Source: Butyricicoccus pullicaecorum DSM 23266 (GTDB lineage: Bacteria; Bacillota; Clostridia; Oscillospirales; Butyricicoccaceae). Taken from it: a stretch of DNA of 64,000 nucleotides. Under the pieces are notes generated by a model. The model was not told the origin of the DNA and ran no database searches. It was given only the letters and a program-made list of their open reading frames with translations. The translations under genes were made by a program, and so were the position numbers. The first letter of the stretch is position 1; every line of letters begins with the position of its first letter. Where the stretch lies: positions 372,001-436,000 of the forward strand of contig NZ_FUXW01000001.1 in NCBI RefSeq assembly GCF_900167005.1, written 5' to 3'. Shown one piece after another: positions 35,824-44,222 of this stretch.

Positions 35824-37248
35824 ATGAGAACATTTGAAACCGATGTGCAGCTGCTCAAGTACCGCGTGCTCAAGGCGGTTGCTAAGCGTGCTTACGAGGG
35901 AACGCTGATGGAATCCTACTACGAGATTCCCAAGCTCATCTCGCCCGGCCCCAAGCCGACCATGCGCTGCTGCGTGTACAAGGAGCGCGCCATTGTACAG
36001 GAGCGTGTACGACTGGCAATGGGCGGTGACCGCCGCAATCCGAACATCATCGAGGTCATTGAGATCGCGTGTGACGAGTGCCCGGTCGAGCGCTACATGG
36101 TCAGCGAGTCCTGCCGCGGCTGCATCTCGCAGCGCTGCATCAAGACCTGCCCCAAGCAGGCGATCTCCAAGAAAAACGGCAAGGCACACATCGACTTTGA
36201 CCTGTGCATCGAGTGCGGACGCTGTGCCAAGGTCTGCCCTTACGGTGCGATCACCGAGCACGTTCGTCCGTGCGAGCGCAGCTGTAAGGTCGGTGCCATC
36301 CACATGAACGAGGAGAAGAAGGCCGAGATCAACCCCGAGAAGTGCATCTCGTGCGGCGCTTGCTCGTATGCCTGCCCGTTCGGCGCGATCATGGATAAGT
36401 CGTTTATGGTCGATGCCATCAATATCATCCGCAATAAGAAGGAAAACTATAAGACGGTCGCAATCGTCGCCCCGGCTATCGCTGCACAGTTTGACGGTGT
36501 GACGCTCGGACAGGTTGCAACGGCCATCCGTCAGCTGGGCTTTGACTATGTGGTCGAAGCTGCAATCGGTGCGGATATGGTTGCCGACAAGGAAGCCGAG
36601 GAGCTGGTCGAGAAGGGATTTTTGACCTCTTCGTGCTGCCCTGCCTTTGTCGATTACATCAAGAAGCATGTACCTGAGCTGGCAGACAAGATTTCGCACA
36701 ATCTGTCGCCCATGGCTGAGATCGGCAAGTTTGTCAAGCTGGGCGGAGAAAGCCCGGTCAAGTGCATTTTCATTGGTCCCTGCACGGCAAAGAAGGCCGA
36801 AATGCGTCTGCCGAATGTTGATCTGTGGATTGACAGCGTGCTGACCTTTGAGGAGCTTCAGGCGATGATCGACGCACGCGAGATCGAGATGGAAAGCCTG
36901 GAAGAAACGTCCATGAACGATGCGTCCTATTTTGGCCGTATCTTTGGCCGTTCGGGCGGCCTGACCGAGGCTGTGCTCGAGGTCATCAAGGAGAAGGGTC
37001 TGGACTTTGAGGTCAAGGCCGAGGCTTGTGACGGCATTGAGGCGTGCAAGGCGGCACTGCTGAAGGCCAAGTTTGGCAAGCTGGACAAGAACTTCATCGA
37101 GGGCATGGCCTGTGTCGGCGGTTGCGTTGGCGGCGCAGCATCGCTCAACCACGAGCCCAAGAGCCGCATGAAGGTCGACAAGTACGGCAAGGACAGCGAC
37201 AAGGAAAACGTCCGCCAGGCGATCGACACCTACAAGGTCGGCGTATAA
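35824..37248 (+). CDS. [FeFe] hydrogenase, group B-like monomer
   Basis: 474 aa. The N-terminal half carries clustered ferredoxin-type cysteines: CDECPVERY, CRGCISQRCIKTCPKQA, CIECGRCAKVCPYGA, CERSCKVGA and CISCGACSYACPFGA. The H-cluster domain (residues ~200-460) shows variant signatures TSSCCPAFV, GPCTAKKAEM and EGMACVGGCVGGA instead of TSCCPGW, MPCxxKxxE and the GGGQP ending of classical HydA. This pattern matches group B enzymes; exact grouping needs a tree. It reduces protons or oxidises H2 with ferredoxin in the cytoplasm. It has a GGGGAAACC-type weak ribosome site and appears single. Confidence 0.88.
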   Translation: MRTFETDVQLLKYRVLKAVAKRAYEGTLMESYYEIPKLISPGPKPTMRCCVYKERAIVQERVRLAMGGDRRNPNIIEVIEIACDECPVERYMVSESCRGCISQRCIKTCPKQAISKKNGKAHIDFDLCIECGRCAKVCPYGAITEHVRPCERSCKVGAIHMNEEKKAEINPEKCISCGACSYACPFGAIMDKSFMVDAINIIRNKKENYKTVAIVAPAIAAQFDGVTLGQVATAIRQLGFDYVVEAAIGADMVADKEAEELVEKGFLTSSCCPAFVDYIKKHVPELADKISHNLSPMAEIGKFVKLGGESPVKCIFIGPCTAKKAEMRLPNVDLWIDSVLTFEELQAMIDAREIEMESLEETSMNDASYFGRIFGRSGGLTEAVLEVIKEKGLDFEVKAEACDGIEACKAALLKAKFGKLDKNFIEGMACVGGCVGGAASLNHEPKSRMKVDKYGKDSDKENVRQAIDTYKVGV

Positions 37249-37280
37249 TATGGTATATTCCCATGGTATATTCCCAGAAG

Positions 37281-37521
37281 CGCAGGTAAACCCTGCGCTT
37301 CTGCTTTTTTTGGAAAAGTTCTCTGCGCCTGTGGCGCACATGAAATTTCGTAAAAAGTCGCGACACGTGCGTGACTTTTTACACAGCAAAATGCCGGAAT
37401 CCGCTCATTTATGCGCGGTTTCGGGCATTCTTCGTCCAGAGCGCTTTGCGCGGCGGACGTCTGATCGTCGAAAAACCGCAGTTTTTCGACGACTTCAATC
37501 GCAGGTAAATCCTGCGCTTCT
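37281..37521 (+). repeat. Terminator-flanked structured element, copy 2
   Basis: The hairpin CGCAGG-taaa-CCTGCG plus CTTCT occurs at 37281-37302 (in a full 11-bp terminator stem beginning at 37276) and again at 37500-37521 with one base change. Between them are the same five hairpins as at 11.9 kb: TGCGCC/GGCGCA (37324-37338), GTAAAAAGTC/GACTTTTTAC (37350-37382), AATGCC/GGCATT (37390-37429), the GTCC..GGAC hairpin (37435-37459) and CGTCGAAAAAC/GTTTTTCGACG (37466-37491). Stem changes relative to copy 1 are compensatory. The 325-bp gap between hydrogenase and deacetylase holds only this. Confidence 0.7.
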
Positions 37522-37573
37522 TTTTTGTCTGATGGCTGCATACACTGGAACCGGACAAAAAGGAGGGAAGGAA

Positions 37574-38458
37574 ATGGAACGAACCGGAATGGGCAAGCTG
37601 GTCATGCAGATGGCGGTGACCATCGCGCTGCTGGGCGGCATCTGTGCGTGGAATCTGCACCGGGCGGACGAGCGGGTCGCGGCCATGCTGGAGCAGGGCG
37701 GGGTACAGCTGCCAGTCATCATGTACCACAGTATCCTCAAGGACGAGGCGCGGGCGGGATCGTATGTACTCAGTCCGGCGGCACTCGAGGCCGATCTGGA
37801 CTACTTGCAGCACAATGGGTATGAGACTGTGACGATTAGTGAGCTGGTGGACTTTGTTGACGGCAAGGGAGACTTGCCCGCAAAACCGGTGCTGATTACC
37901 TTTGACGATGGGTTCTACAATAACTACTTATACGCTTATCCGCTGTTGGCCGAGCGGGATATGCAGGCAGTTGTGTCGGTCATCGGCGAACAGACCGCGC
38001 TCTACACCGAAAGTGGACAGGAAAACGCCTATTGGTCGTATCTGTCGGCTGGACGGTTGGTCGAGATGCAGGAGAGCGGCGTGTTCGAGATCGGCAATCA
38101 CTCTTATGATCTGCACGATGACAGTGTGCGCAAGGGCTGTCTGAAAAAGCGAAGCGAGAGCGTCGAGGAATACCGGCAGATGCTGACTGACGACACGCAT
38201 CTTTCCCAGACCTATCTTGCTGAATCCGGTCTGACGCCGCCGCAGTGCTATGCTTATCCGTATGGTGCATACAGTGACGAGACCGAGGACATTCTAAAAG
38301 AGATGGGATTTCGCTGCACGCTGACCTGTGAGGAGCGCATCAATATCATTTCGCCCGGTGACCCGGACAGTCTGTTTTTGCTCGGACGGTACAACCGGCC
38401 GTCGGGCATGTCCACGACCACTTTCTTTGAAAAGGCATTGCCGGGGGAGGGATCGTAA
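37574..38458 (+). CDS. Membrane-anchored polysaccharide deacetylase
   Basis: 294 aa NodB-homology (carbohydrate esterase 4) enzyme acting on cell-wall or exported glycans. One N-terminal transmembrane anchor (residues ~10-27). Catalytic motifs: LPVIMYHSILKD, VLITFDDGFYNNYLYAYPLL (TFDDG, ~residue 107), EIGNHSYDLHD (motif 2 with H-x-x-x-H-like spacing as NHSYDLH) and CYAYPYGAYSDET. ATG 37574 lies after AAGGAGGGAAGG. It overlaps ylmC by one base (TAATG), so the two are coupled. A second deacetylase is at 61.9 kb. Confidence 0.9.
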   Translation: MERTGMGKLVMQMAVTIALLGGICAWNLHRADERVAAMLEQGGVQLPVIMYHSILKDEARAGSYVLSPAALEADLDYLQHNGYETVTISELVDFVDGKGDLPAKPVLITFDDGFYNNYLYAYPLLAERDMQAVVSVIGEQTALYTESGQENAYWSYLSAGRLVEMQESGVFEIGNHSYDLHDDSVRKGCLKKRSESVEEYRQMLTDDTHLSQTYLAESGLTPPQCYAYPYGAYSDETEDILKEMGFRCTLTCEERINIISPGDPDSLFLLGRYNRPSGMSTTTFFEKALPGEGS

Positions 38459-38754
38459 TGCGGGAATCCTGTGAGAACAATGTGACACTCAGCGAGCTGC
38501 GCTGTCGGGAGGTTATCAACCTGTGTGACGGGGCGCGGATGGGATATGTCAGTGACATACAGTTTAACCCGGACAGCGGGCAGATCACCGCGCTGATCGT
38601 CCCCGAGACCGCCGGTGTGCTCGGCCTGTTGGGACGGGGAGACGATGCCGTCATCCCGTGGGAGTCGGTCGAAAAGATCGGCGAGGACATCATTTTTGTC
38701 CGCTATGCGTCATCCTGCCCAACTCCCCGGACAAAGAAGTGGTTTTCTTCGTAA
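38458..38754 (+). CDS. YlmC/YmxH family PRC-barrel protein
   Basis: 98 aa. PRC-barrel-like fold with LSELRCREVINLCDGARMGYVSDIQFNPDSGQI and the LGLLGRGDDAVIPWESVEKIGEDIIFV ending that marks the sporulation-linked YlmC/YmxH family. The final residues are basic. Family members are conserved in spore formers but their exact function is not clear. Start codon overlaps the stop of the deacetylase by one base. A strong promoter for rpsB begins 27 nt after its stop. Confidence 0.85.
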   Translation: MRESCENNVTLSELRCREVINLCDGARMGYVSDIQFNPDSGQITALIVPETAGVLGLLGRGDDAVIPWESVEKIGEDIIFVRYASSCPTPRTKKWFSS

Positions 38755-38780
38755 AAATCGGGAAAAATGTAAAAATCCCT

Positions 38781-38925
38781 TTGACAAAGCCACGGGTGGT
38801 ATGATAGTATATGAAAGTACGAGTACACACATCCCGCGATGCACGCGGCGGGTGGCCGCTCTCGGAGCGGTTGCCGCCTGTCAGATGAAACGGGATGGAG
38901 GTTAAAACCAAGGAGGAAACTAAAA
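38781..38925 (+). promoter_or_regulatory. rpsB promoter and structured leader
   Basis: TTGACA (38781-38786), 18 bp, TAGTAT (38805-38810). The ~110-nt leader folds into an outer stem CATCCCG/CGGGATG (38830-38836 with 38890-38896) enclosing GCGGC/GCCGC and an apical CCGCT-ctcgg-AGCGG hairpin. The long, closed structure ending just before the AAGGAGG ribosome site fits an autoregulatory ribosomal-protein leader; the S2 binding site is inferred. Confidence 0.55.
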
Positions 38926-39654
38926 ATGGCAGTAATTTCTATGAAGCAGCTGCTGGAGGCCGGCGTACACTTCGGCCATCAGACCCGCCGCTGGAACCCG
39001 AAGATGGCAGCTTACATCTTCACCGAGCGTAACGGCATCTACATCATCGACCTGCAGAAGACCGTCAAGAAGCTGGAGGAGGCTTACTTCTTCGTTCGTG
39101 ACACCGCTGCTGCTGGTGAGTCCATCCTGTTCGTCGGCACCAAGAAGCAGGCTCAGGACGCTATCAAGGAAGAGGCTGAGCGTTGCGGTCAGTTCTTCGT
39201 AAACGCACGTTGGCTGGGCGGCATGCTGACCAACTTCAAGACCATGCGCACCCGTATCAACCGTCTCAACCAGCTCAAGAAGATGCAGGAAGACGGCACC
39301 TTCGATCTGCTTCCCAAGAAGGAAGTTATCAAGCTCCAGCTCGAGATCGCTAAGCTCGAGAAGTACCTGGGCGGCGTTAAGGAAATGAAGAAGCTGCCGG
39401 GCGCTATGTTCGTTGTTGATCCCCGCAAGGAGAAGAACGCAATCGCTGAGGCTAAGAAGCTGGGCATCCCGGTTGTCGCTATCGTTGACACCAACTGCGA
39501 TCCGGACGAAGTTGACTACGTTATCCCGGGTAACGACGACGCAATCCGTGCAATCAAGCTGATCTCCCAGACCATGGCTAACGCTGTTCTGGAAGGCAAG
39601 CAGGGCGAGCAGCTCGAGGTTGCAGCTGAGGAGAAGGAAGCTGCTGCTGAGTAA
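38926..39654 (+). CDS. rpsB: 30S ribosomal protein S2
   Basis: Small-subunit protein S2, 242 aa. It starts [26 protein letters not shown], with the family signature, followed by [31 protein letters not shown] (~residue 100) and [20 protein letters not shown] near residue 185. The Glu/Ala-rich tail is usual. ATG 38926 has AAGGAGG upstream; the longer frame from 38839 lies in the leader. The order rpsB-tsf is conserved in bacteria. Confidence 0.97.
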   Translation: MAVISMKQLLEAGVHFGHQTRRWNPKMAAYIFTERNGIYIIDLQKTVKKLEEAYFFVRDTAAAGESILFVGTKKQAQDAIKEEAERCGQFFVNARWLGGMLTNFKTMRTRINRLNQLKKMQEDGTFDLLPKKEVIKLQLEIAKLEKYLGGVKEMKKLPGAMFVVDPRKEKNAIAEAKKLGIPVVAIVDTNCDPDEVDYVIPGNDDAIRAIKLISQTMANAVLEGKQGEQLEVAAEEKEAAAE

Positions 39655-39707
39655 GACGAAACCCGTCTGAAAACAGTATAGAGACTGGATTCTCGAAATT
39701 TTTAATT

Positions 39708-39761
39708 CGCAGGGCGCGACGCCCCCGGCGCGCCGGTCAGTCGTCGCACCCTGCGTTTTTT
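39708..39761 (+). terminator. Terminator or attenuator between rpsB and tsf
   Basis: CGCAGGG (39708-39714) pairs with CCCTGCG (39749-39755), with an inner GACG/CGTC pairing and a GC-rich loop, followed by T6. Placement inside the rpsB-tsf operon suggests partial termination. Confidence 0.75.
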
Positions 39762-39796
39762 ATGCACTGAAATTTATCTTTTTGGAGGAACTGAAA

Positions 39797-40729
39797 ATGG
39801 CTTTTACTGCTGCTGACGTAAAGAAGCTGCGCGAAATGACCAGCGTAGGTATGATGGAGTGCAAGAAGGCTCTGACCGAGGCTGACGGCGACTTCGACAA
39901 GGCAATCGAGCTGCTGCGCGAGAAGGGCCTGGCAAAGGCTGCTAAGAAGGCTGACCGTGTTGCTGCTGAGGGCGTTGTATGCGCTAAGGTTTGCGACGAG
40001 TGCGGCATCGCTGCAATCGTTGAGGTCAACGCTGAGACCGACTTCGTTGCAAAGAACGCTGACTTCCAGGCATTCGTAAACGACGTTGCTACCGTTATCA
40101 TCAAGGAGAACCCGGCTGACGTTGACGCGCTGAAGGCTTGCAAGATGGGCGAGCTGACCGTTGAGACCGCTCTGCAGGAGAAGGTTCTGACCATCGGTGA
40201 GAACATCCAGATCCGTCGTTTCGCTCGTTTCGACGCAAACACTGTAAACGTTGCTTACAACCACATGGGCGGCGTTATTGGTACCCTGGTTGCTCTGGAA
40301 GTTTCCGACAACCTGAAGGACAACGCTACCGTTAAGGAGCTGGGTAAGGACATCGGCATGCAGGCTGCTGCTATGAATCCGGCATTCATGGACAAGTCTG
40401 AGGTCGACGAGGCTACCCTGGCTAAGGAGAAGGAGATCCTGCTGGCTCAGGCTCTCGAGGAGAACAAGACTGCTGCTAAGCCGAAGCCGGAGCAGATCAT
40501 CCACAAGATGGTTGAGGGCCGTATTGGCAAGTACTACGAGGAGAACTGCCTCCTGCAGCAGGCTTTCGTTAAGGAGAACAAGGTTACCGTTGAGCAGCAC
40601 ATCGCAGCTGTTGCAAAGGAACTGGGCGGCGAGATCAAGCTGGTCAAGTGCGTTCGTTTCGAGCGTGGCGAAGGCATCGAGAAGAAGCAGGACGACTTCG
40701 CAGCAGAAGTTGCTTCCATGGCAAAGTAA
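39797..40729 (+). CDS. tsf: Elongation factor Ts
   Basis: Nucleotide exchange factor for EF-Tu, 310 aa. Begins AFTAADVKKLREMTSVGMMECKKALTEADGD (EF-Ts signature 1) and continues EVNAETDFVAKNADFQ (signature 2, ~residue 75). The C-terminal dimerisation part includes QAFVKENKVTVEQHIA. ATG 39797 lies 9 nt after TTGGAGG; the TTG at 39782 overlaps that site and is rejected. It uses a narrow codon set, as expected for high expression. Confidence 0.97.
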   Translation: MAFTAADVKKLREMTSVGMMECKKALTEADGDFDKAIELLREKGLAKAAKKADRVAAEGVVCAKVCDECGIAAIVEVNAETDFVAKNADFQAFVNDVATVIIKENPADVDALKACKMGELTVETALQEKVLTIGENIQIRRFARFDANTVNVAYNHMGGVIGTLVALEVSDNLKDNATVKELGKDIGMQAAAMNPAFMDKSEVDEATLAKEKEILLAQALEENKTAAKPKPEQIIHKMVEGRIGKYYEENCLLQQAFVKENKVTVEQHIAAVAKELGGEIKLVKCVRFERGEGIEKKQDDFAAEVASMAK

Positions 40730-40757
40730 GTTTCTTTTTGAAGCACAATCGGATATG

Positions 40758-40791
40758 CAAAGAGGACAGGCATGGCCTGTCCTCTTTTTTT
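40758..40791 (+). terminator. Terminator after tsf
   Basis: AGAGGACAGGC / GCCTGTCCTCT stem, 3-nt loop, T7. Confidence 0.92.
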
Positions 40792-40870
40792 GCTGTCTTG
40801 ACCTTTCCGATACTTTTTCATATAATGAAAGCACAAGCACGATGCTGAGATGATACGGGAGGTGCGCAGG

Positions 40871-41107
40871 ATGGCAGACGATCATGATTATGGATTTTAT
40901 GGCAAGGGATTGGATGGGTATGTCCATTACCGGCAAGCGATGGAGGAAAGCAACCAGGCAAACCGGAATCGCTATAACAACTCTGTGCAGATGCCTGTAT
41001 CCAGAGAACCCACGCCGGAAGAGAAGCGCAAGGCGTGTGCCGTGACCCTTGCAATCCTATTTGCGGTGATACTGGTCAGCTGTTTGATCGTAGCCTTTTT
41101 GGGCTGA
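40871..41107 (+). CDS. Small membrane protein of unknown function
   Basis: 78 aa. A polar, Tyr/Asp-rich N-terminal half (ADDHDYGFYGKGLDGYVHYRQ) is followed by one C-terminal hydrophobic helix (residues ~55-77) ending in FLG, a tail-anchored layout. ATG 40871 lies 8 nt after GGGAGG; the frame can be read from 40850 but without a ribosome site. It is placed between terminators, so it is probably transcribed alone. I do not recognise the family. Confidence 0.6.
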   Translation: MADDHDYGFYGKGLDGYVHYRQAMEESNQANRNRYNNSVQMPVSREPTPEEKRKACAVTLAILFAVILVSCLIVAFLG

Positions 41108-41126
41108 AAAGATGAAAAAGATAACA

Positions 41127-41155
41127 AAAAAGACACCCATTTGGGTGTCTTTTTC
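41127..41155. terminator. Bidirectional terminator (small membrane protein / tRNA-Leu)
   Basis: AAAAAGACACCCA / TGGGTGTCTTTTT stem with 2-nt loop; serves the gene on plus and the tRNA on minus. Confidence 0.85.
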
Positions 41156-41156
41156 A

Positions 41157-41243
41157 TGGTGCCGGTAGCCGGAGTCGAACCGGCACGGTGTCGCCACCGG
41201 CGGATTTTGAGTCCGCTACGTCTACCAATTCCATCATACCGGC
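41157..41243 (-). tRNA. tRNA-Leu (anticodon CAA)
   Basis: Long variable-arm (class II) tRNA, 87 nt with encoded CCA (41157-41159). Acceptor GCCGGTA (from 41243) pairs with TACCGGC; discriminator A. Anticodon loop CTCAAAA gives CAA, reading UUG. Variable arm GGTGGCGACACC and T-arm with GGTTCGACTCC. A terminator follows directly on the minus strand. Confidence 0.95.
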
Positions 41244-41286
41244 GTCTAAAATATTATAGCAGATTTTTAGAAGGCGTGCAAGAGCC

Positions 41287-41315
41287 TTGAGAAAAAAACA
41301 TCTGCGTGGTATCAT
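41287..41315 (+). promoter_or_regulatory. Promoter of the DMT transporter
   Basis: TTGAGA (41287-41292), 17 bp, TATCAT (41310-41315). Confidence 0.55.
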
Positions 41316-41363
41316 ACATATAGATAAAATATACCATGAAAACACGGGGAGGGTGTGGGAAAC

Positions 41364-42230
41364 GTGAACTCAAGAACCAAAGGTATCCTGTTTATTCTGT
41401 GCTCAGCGTTCTGTTTTGCACTGATGAATGCGTTTGTTCGGCTGGCGGGTGACCTGCCGCCGGTGCAGAAAAGTTTCTTCCGCAATGCAGTTGCGTTCGT
41501 GTTCGCCTTAATCATTTTAATGCGGCAGGGCGGTGGATTTCGCTGGAGAAAGGGCAATTTACCGCTTCTGATCGTGCGTGCGAGCTTTGGCACGATCGGT
41601 ATTTTGTGTAACTACTATGCGATCGACCATCTGCTGCTGTCCGATGCGTCTATGCTCAACAAGCTGTCGCCGTTTGCGGCCATTATTTTCTCGCTGATCT
41701 TCCTGCATGAGAAGGTCAAACCGGTGCAGGCGGCTGCGATCATCGTCGCATTTGGCGGTGCGCTGTGTATCATTAAGCCCAGCTTTGATTTGACCGAATT
41801 TTTCCCGGCCCTGGTGGGATTCGTCGGCGGTGTGTGTGCGGGTGCAGCGTATACGGCAGTACGAGCGCTCAGCCAGCGTGAGGAGCGCGGTGCATATATC
41901 GTATTCTTCTTCTCTGGCTTTTCCTGCCTGTCGGTTGTGCCCTGGCTGCTCATGCACGGCGAGCCGATGACGTTGGCGCAGACCCTCAGCCTGTTGGGTG
42001 CAGGTTTTGCAGCGGCTGGCGGTCAGTTCTCGATCACAGCGGCTTATTCCAACGCACCGGCGAGCGAAATCTCGGTCTTCGACTATTCACAGGTCGTCTT
42101 TGCTGCCATTCTGGGATTCTTCCTGTTCGGTCAGATTCCCGACTGGCTGAGCGTTCTGGGCTACTGCATCATCTGTGGTGTGTCCATCGGTATGTTCTGC
42201 TACAATCGACGGGCAATCAAATCTTATTAA
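41364..42230 (+). CDS. DMT superfamily (EamA) transporter
   Basis: 288 aa with ten predicted hydrophobic segments in two EamA repeats (~residues 5-140 and 150-283). The repeat ends show KLSPFAAIIFSLIFLHEKVKPVQAAAI and FDYSQVVFAAILGFFLFGQIPDWLSVLG, the usual signature near helices 4-5 and 9-10. Members export amino acids or metabolites such as S-adenosylmethionine; substrate unknown. GTG at 41364 is preferred because the GGGGAGGG site is only 2 nt before the GTG at 41355. Confidence 0.88.
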   Translation: MNSRTKGILFILCSAFCFALMNAFVRLAGDLPPVQKSFFRNAVAFVFALIILMRQGGGFRWRKGNLPLLIVRASFGTIGILCNYYAIDHLLLSDASMLNKLSPFAAIIFSLIFLHEKVKPVQAAAIIVAFGGALCIIKPSFDLTEFFPALVGFVGGVCAGAAYTAVRALSQREERGAYIVFFFSGFSCLSVVPWLLMHGEPMTLAQTLSLLGAGFAAAGGQFSITAAYSNAPASEISVFDYSQVVFAAILGFFLFGQIPDWLSVLGYCIICGVSIGMFCYNRRAIKSY

Positions 42231-42234
42231 AACG

Positions 42235-42267
42235 AAAGCGCACGGTTTATTGAACCGTGCGCTTTTT
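42235..42267. terminator. Bidirectional terminator (DMT / trpB2)
   Basis: AAAGCGCACGGTT / AACCGTGCGCTTT stem with TATTG loop between convergent genes. Confidence 0.88.
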
Positions 42268-42270
42268 CTA

Positions 42271-43662
42271 TCAAATATTCTTGTTCTGCGGGATGTCGGG
42301 CAGGGAGTTGAAACCAACCTGAAGATCGGCGTCAGTCGGGATATAGTCGTTCATGTTGCCATTCAGATAATTTTCATAGGCAACCATGTCGAAGTATCCG
42401 GTGCCAGTCAGACCGAACAGAATGGTCTTGGCCTCGCCGCTCTCCTTGCACTTGAGTGCCTCGTCGATCGCGCAGCGGATGGCGTGTGCGGACTCGGGCG
42501 CGGGCAGGATGGTCTCGCGCTTTGCGAACAGGACGGCAGCGTCGAATACCTTGGTCTGCTCGTAGGAGACTGCCTCCATGTAGCCGTCGTGATACAGCTT
42601 GGACAGAATCGGGCTCATGCCGTGATAGCGCAGACCGCCTGCGTGGTTGGCAGAGGGGATGAAGCCGCAGCCCAGCGTGTACATGCGTGCCATGGGCGTG
42701 ACCTTGCCGGTGTCACAGAAGTCGTATGCGTACTTGCCGCGGGTCAGAGATGGGCAGGAAGCGGGCTCAACGGCGATGATGCGGGGATTGGACTTGCCGG
42801 TGATCTTGTCGGCCATGAACGGTGCAATCAGACCGCCCAGGTTGGAGCCGCCGCCCGCGCAGCCGATGACAATGTCGGGGTATTCGTTCAGCTGCTCCAT
42901 GGCAATCTTGCTCTCCAGACCGATGATGGACTGGTGCAGCAGCACCTGATTGAGCACCGAACCCAGTACATAGCGCTTGGAACCGTTGCTCTTGACAGCA
43001 GCTTCAACGGCCTCCGAGATGGCGCAGCCCAGGCTGCCGGTGGTGTCCGGGTGCTCGGCCAGAATCTTGCGGCCGACCTCGGTGGTCGTGGACGGGGAAG
43101 GGGTGATGCTGCCGTCAAAGACGCGCATGACTGCCTTGCGGAAGGGCTTCTGCTCGTAAGAGCACTTGACCATGAACACATCACAGGTCAGATCGAAGTA
43201 GCTGCACGCCTCGCTCAGCGCGGTGCCCCACTGACCGGCACCGGTCTCGGTGGTCACGCCGGACAGCCCCTGCTGCTTGGCGTAGTAGGCCTGTGCAACT
43301 GCTGAGTTGAGCTTGTGCGAACCCGAGGTATTGTTGCCCTCGAACTTGTAGTAGATCTTAGCCGGGGTTCCCAGTGCTTTTTCCAGTGCATAGGCACGAA
43401 TCAGCGGGGAAGGACGGTACATTTTGTAGATTTCCTGGATTTCTTCCGGGATATCGATGTAAGCATGGGTTTCGTCCAGCTCTTGACGGGCGAGTTCCTC
43501 ACAGAAAATGGGATAAAGATCGCGTTCGGTCATGGGCTGGAGGGTTGCCGGATGCAGCATCGGGTCGGGCTGTTCCTTCATGACCGCACGCAGATTGAAC
43601 CACTGCTTGGGCATCTGGTCTTCGGTCAAATACAGGCGATGGGGAATCTTGGTCATGATCAT
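42271..43662 (-). CDS. trpB: Tryptophan synthase beta chain, TrpB2 type
   Basis: PLP enzyme that joins indole and serine to make tryptophan. 463 aa, longer than TrpB1 (~400). N-terminal extension IPHRLYLTEDQMPKQWFNLR is typical of TrpB2. Motifs: RPSPLIRAYALEKALG, PLP lysine in FEGNNTSGSHKLNSAVAQ (~residue 118), ETGAGQWGTALSEA and CAGGGSNLGGL. It is not next to trpA or any other trp gene, so it may salvage indole or use another partner. GGAG precedes ATG 43662. A tryptophan T-box lies upstream. Confidence 0.93.
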   Translation of the reverse strand: MIMTKIPHRLYLTEDQMPKQWFNLRAVMKEQPDPMLHPATLQPMTERDLYPIFCEELARQELDETHAYIDIPEEIQEIYKMYRPSPLIRAYALEKALGTPAKIYYKFEGNNTSGSHKLNSAVAQAYYAKQQGLSGVTTETGAGQWGTALSEACSYFDLTCDVFMVKCSYEQKPFRKAVMRVFDGSITPSPSTTTEVGRKILAEHPDTTGSLGCAISEAVEAAVKSNGSKRYVLGSVLNQVLLHQSIIGLESKIAMEQLNEYPDIVIGCAGGGSNLGGLIAPFMADKITGKSNPRIIAVEPASCPSLTRGKYAYDFCDTGKVTPMARMYTLGCGFIPSANHAGGLRYHGMSPILSKLYHDGYMEAVSYEQTKVFDAAVLFAKRETILPAPESAHAIRCAIDEALKCKESGEAKTILFGLTGTGYFDMVAYENYLNGNMNDYIPTDADLQVGFNSLPDIPQNKNI

Positions 43663-43703
43663 ACACTCCTTTGAAAATCAGTTGATTGCGGGAAGAAGGC
43701 ATG

Positions 43704-43985
43704 AAAAAAACGCCATCGTCCCAAGGAACATTTCTGGGACAAAGGCGCTGAAACCTCTGCGGTGCCACCCGGATTGACGTATGAAATACGTCCGCTCAAA
43801 TCTGCATCGAGATCAATGCAGGCTCCACTGATAACGGGCGGAGTCCCCGTCTCACTACTGAGGTCAAAATTTGACCCGTTCGATCTGCCCTCCAAAGTCC
43901 ATTCCCCGAACCATCCTCGACCGCGCTCCCACCATGCCGCGGCTCTCTGTGCGAATCCGAATTTCGGGTACTCTTCTTTTTCATC
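43704..43985 (-). promoter_or_regulatory. T-box riboswitch (tryptophan) upstream of trpB2
   Basis: On the minus strand the T-box sequence GGGTGGCACCGC is at 43759-43770. A terminator of GTCCCA/TGGGAC with outer GCGCC/GGCG pairing lies at 43711-43747, followed by T7. A specifier TGG (Trp) sits in GAATGGAC at 43899-43901 in stem I, and AGAGAG lies near the 5' end. Uncharged tRNA-Trp would allow readthrough into trpB2. Confidence 0.92.
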
Positions 43986-44008
43986 GGTTTAGGAATTTAA
44001 TTGAGTAC

Positions 44009-44037
44009 AGTATATAAGCGGAAACGTGATTTGTCAA
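44009..44037 (-). promoter_or_regulatory. Promoter of the trpB2 T-box transcript
   Basis: Minus strand TTGACA (44032-44037), 17 bp, TATACT (44009-44014). Confidence 0.75.
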
Positions 44038-44145
44038 GCATTTTTTTGAAAAAGTTCAAGAGATAGCAGAAGAATTTATAAATCGACAGCAAACGCTGAA
44101 AGTGTTCACAAAAGATTGTTCGCATCGTATACAGCGTACATTTAG

Positions 44146-44199
44146 TTGCTTTTTCTGCGGGAAGAGGGTATAGTAAATATAAGTTAGTAATAACTAACT
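44146..44199 (+). promoter_or_regulatory. Promoter and palindromic operator of the methyltransferase gene
   Basis: TTGCTT (44146-44151), 17 bp, TATAGT (44169-44174). Directly after the -10, AGTTAGT (44182-44188) and ACTAACT (44193-44199) form an inverted repeat with a 4-bp spacer over the expected start site, as for TetR- or MarR-type repressor sites. No such regulator gene is adjacent. Confidence 0.55.
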
Positions 44200-44222
44200 A
44201 TAAATGCTTTTTGGAGGTCATT

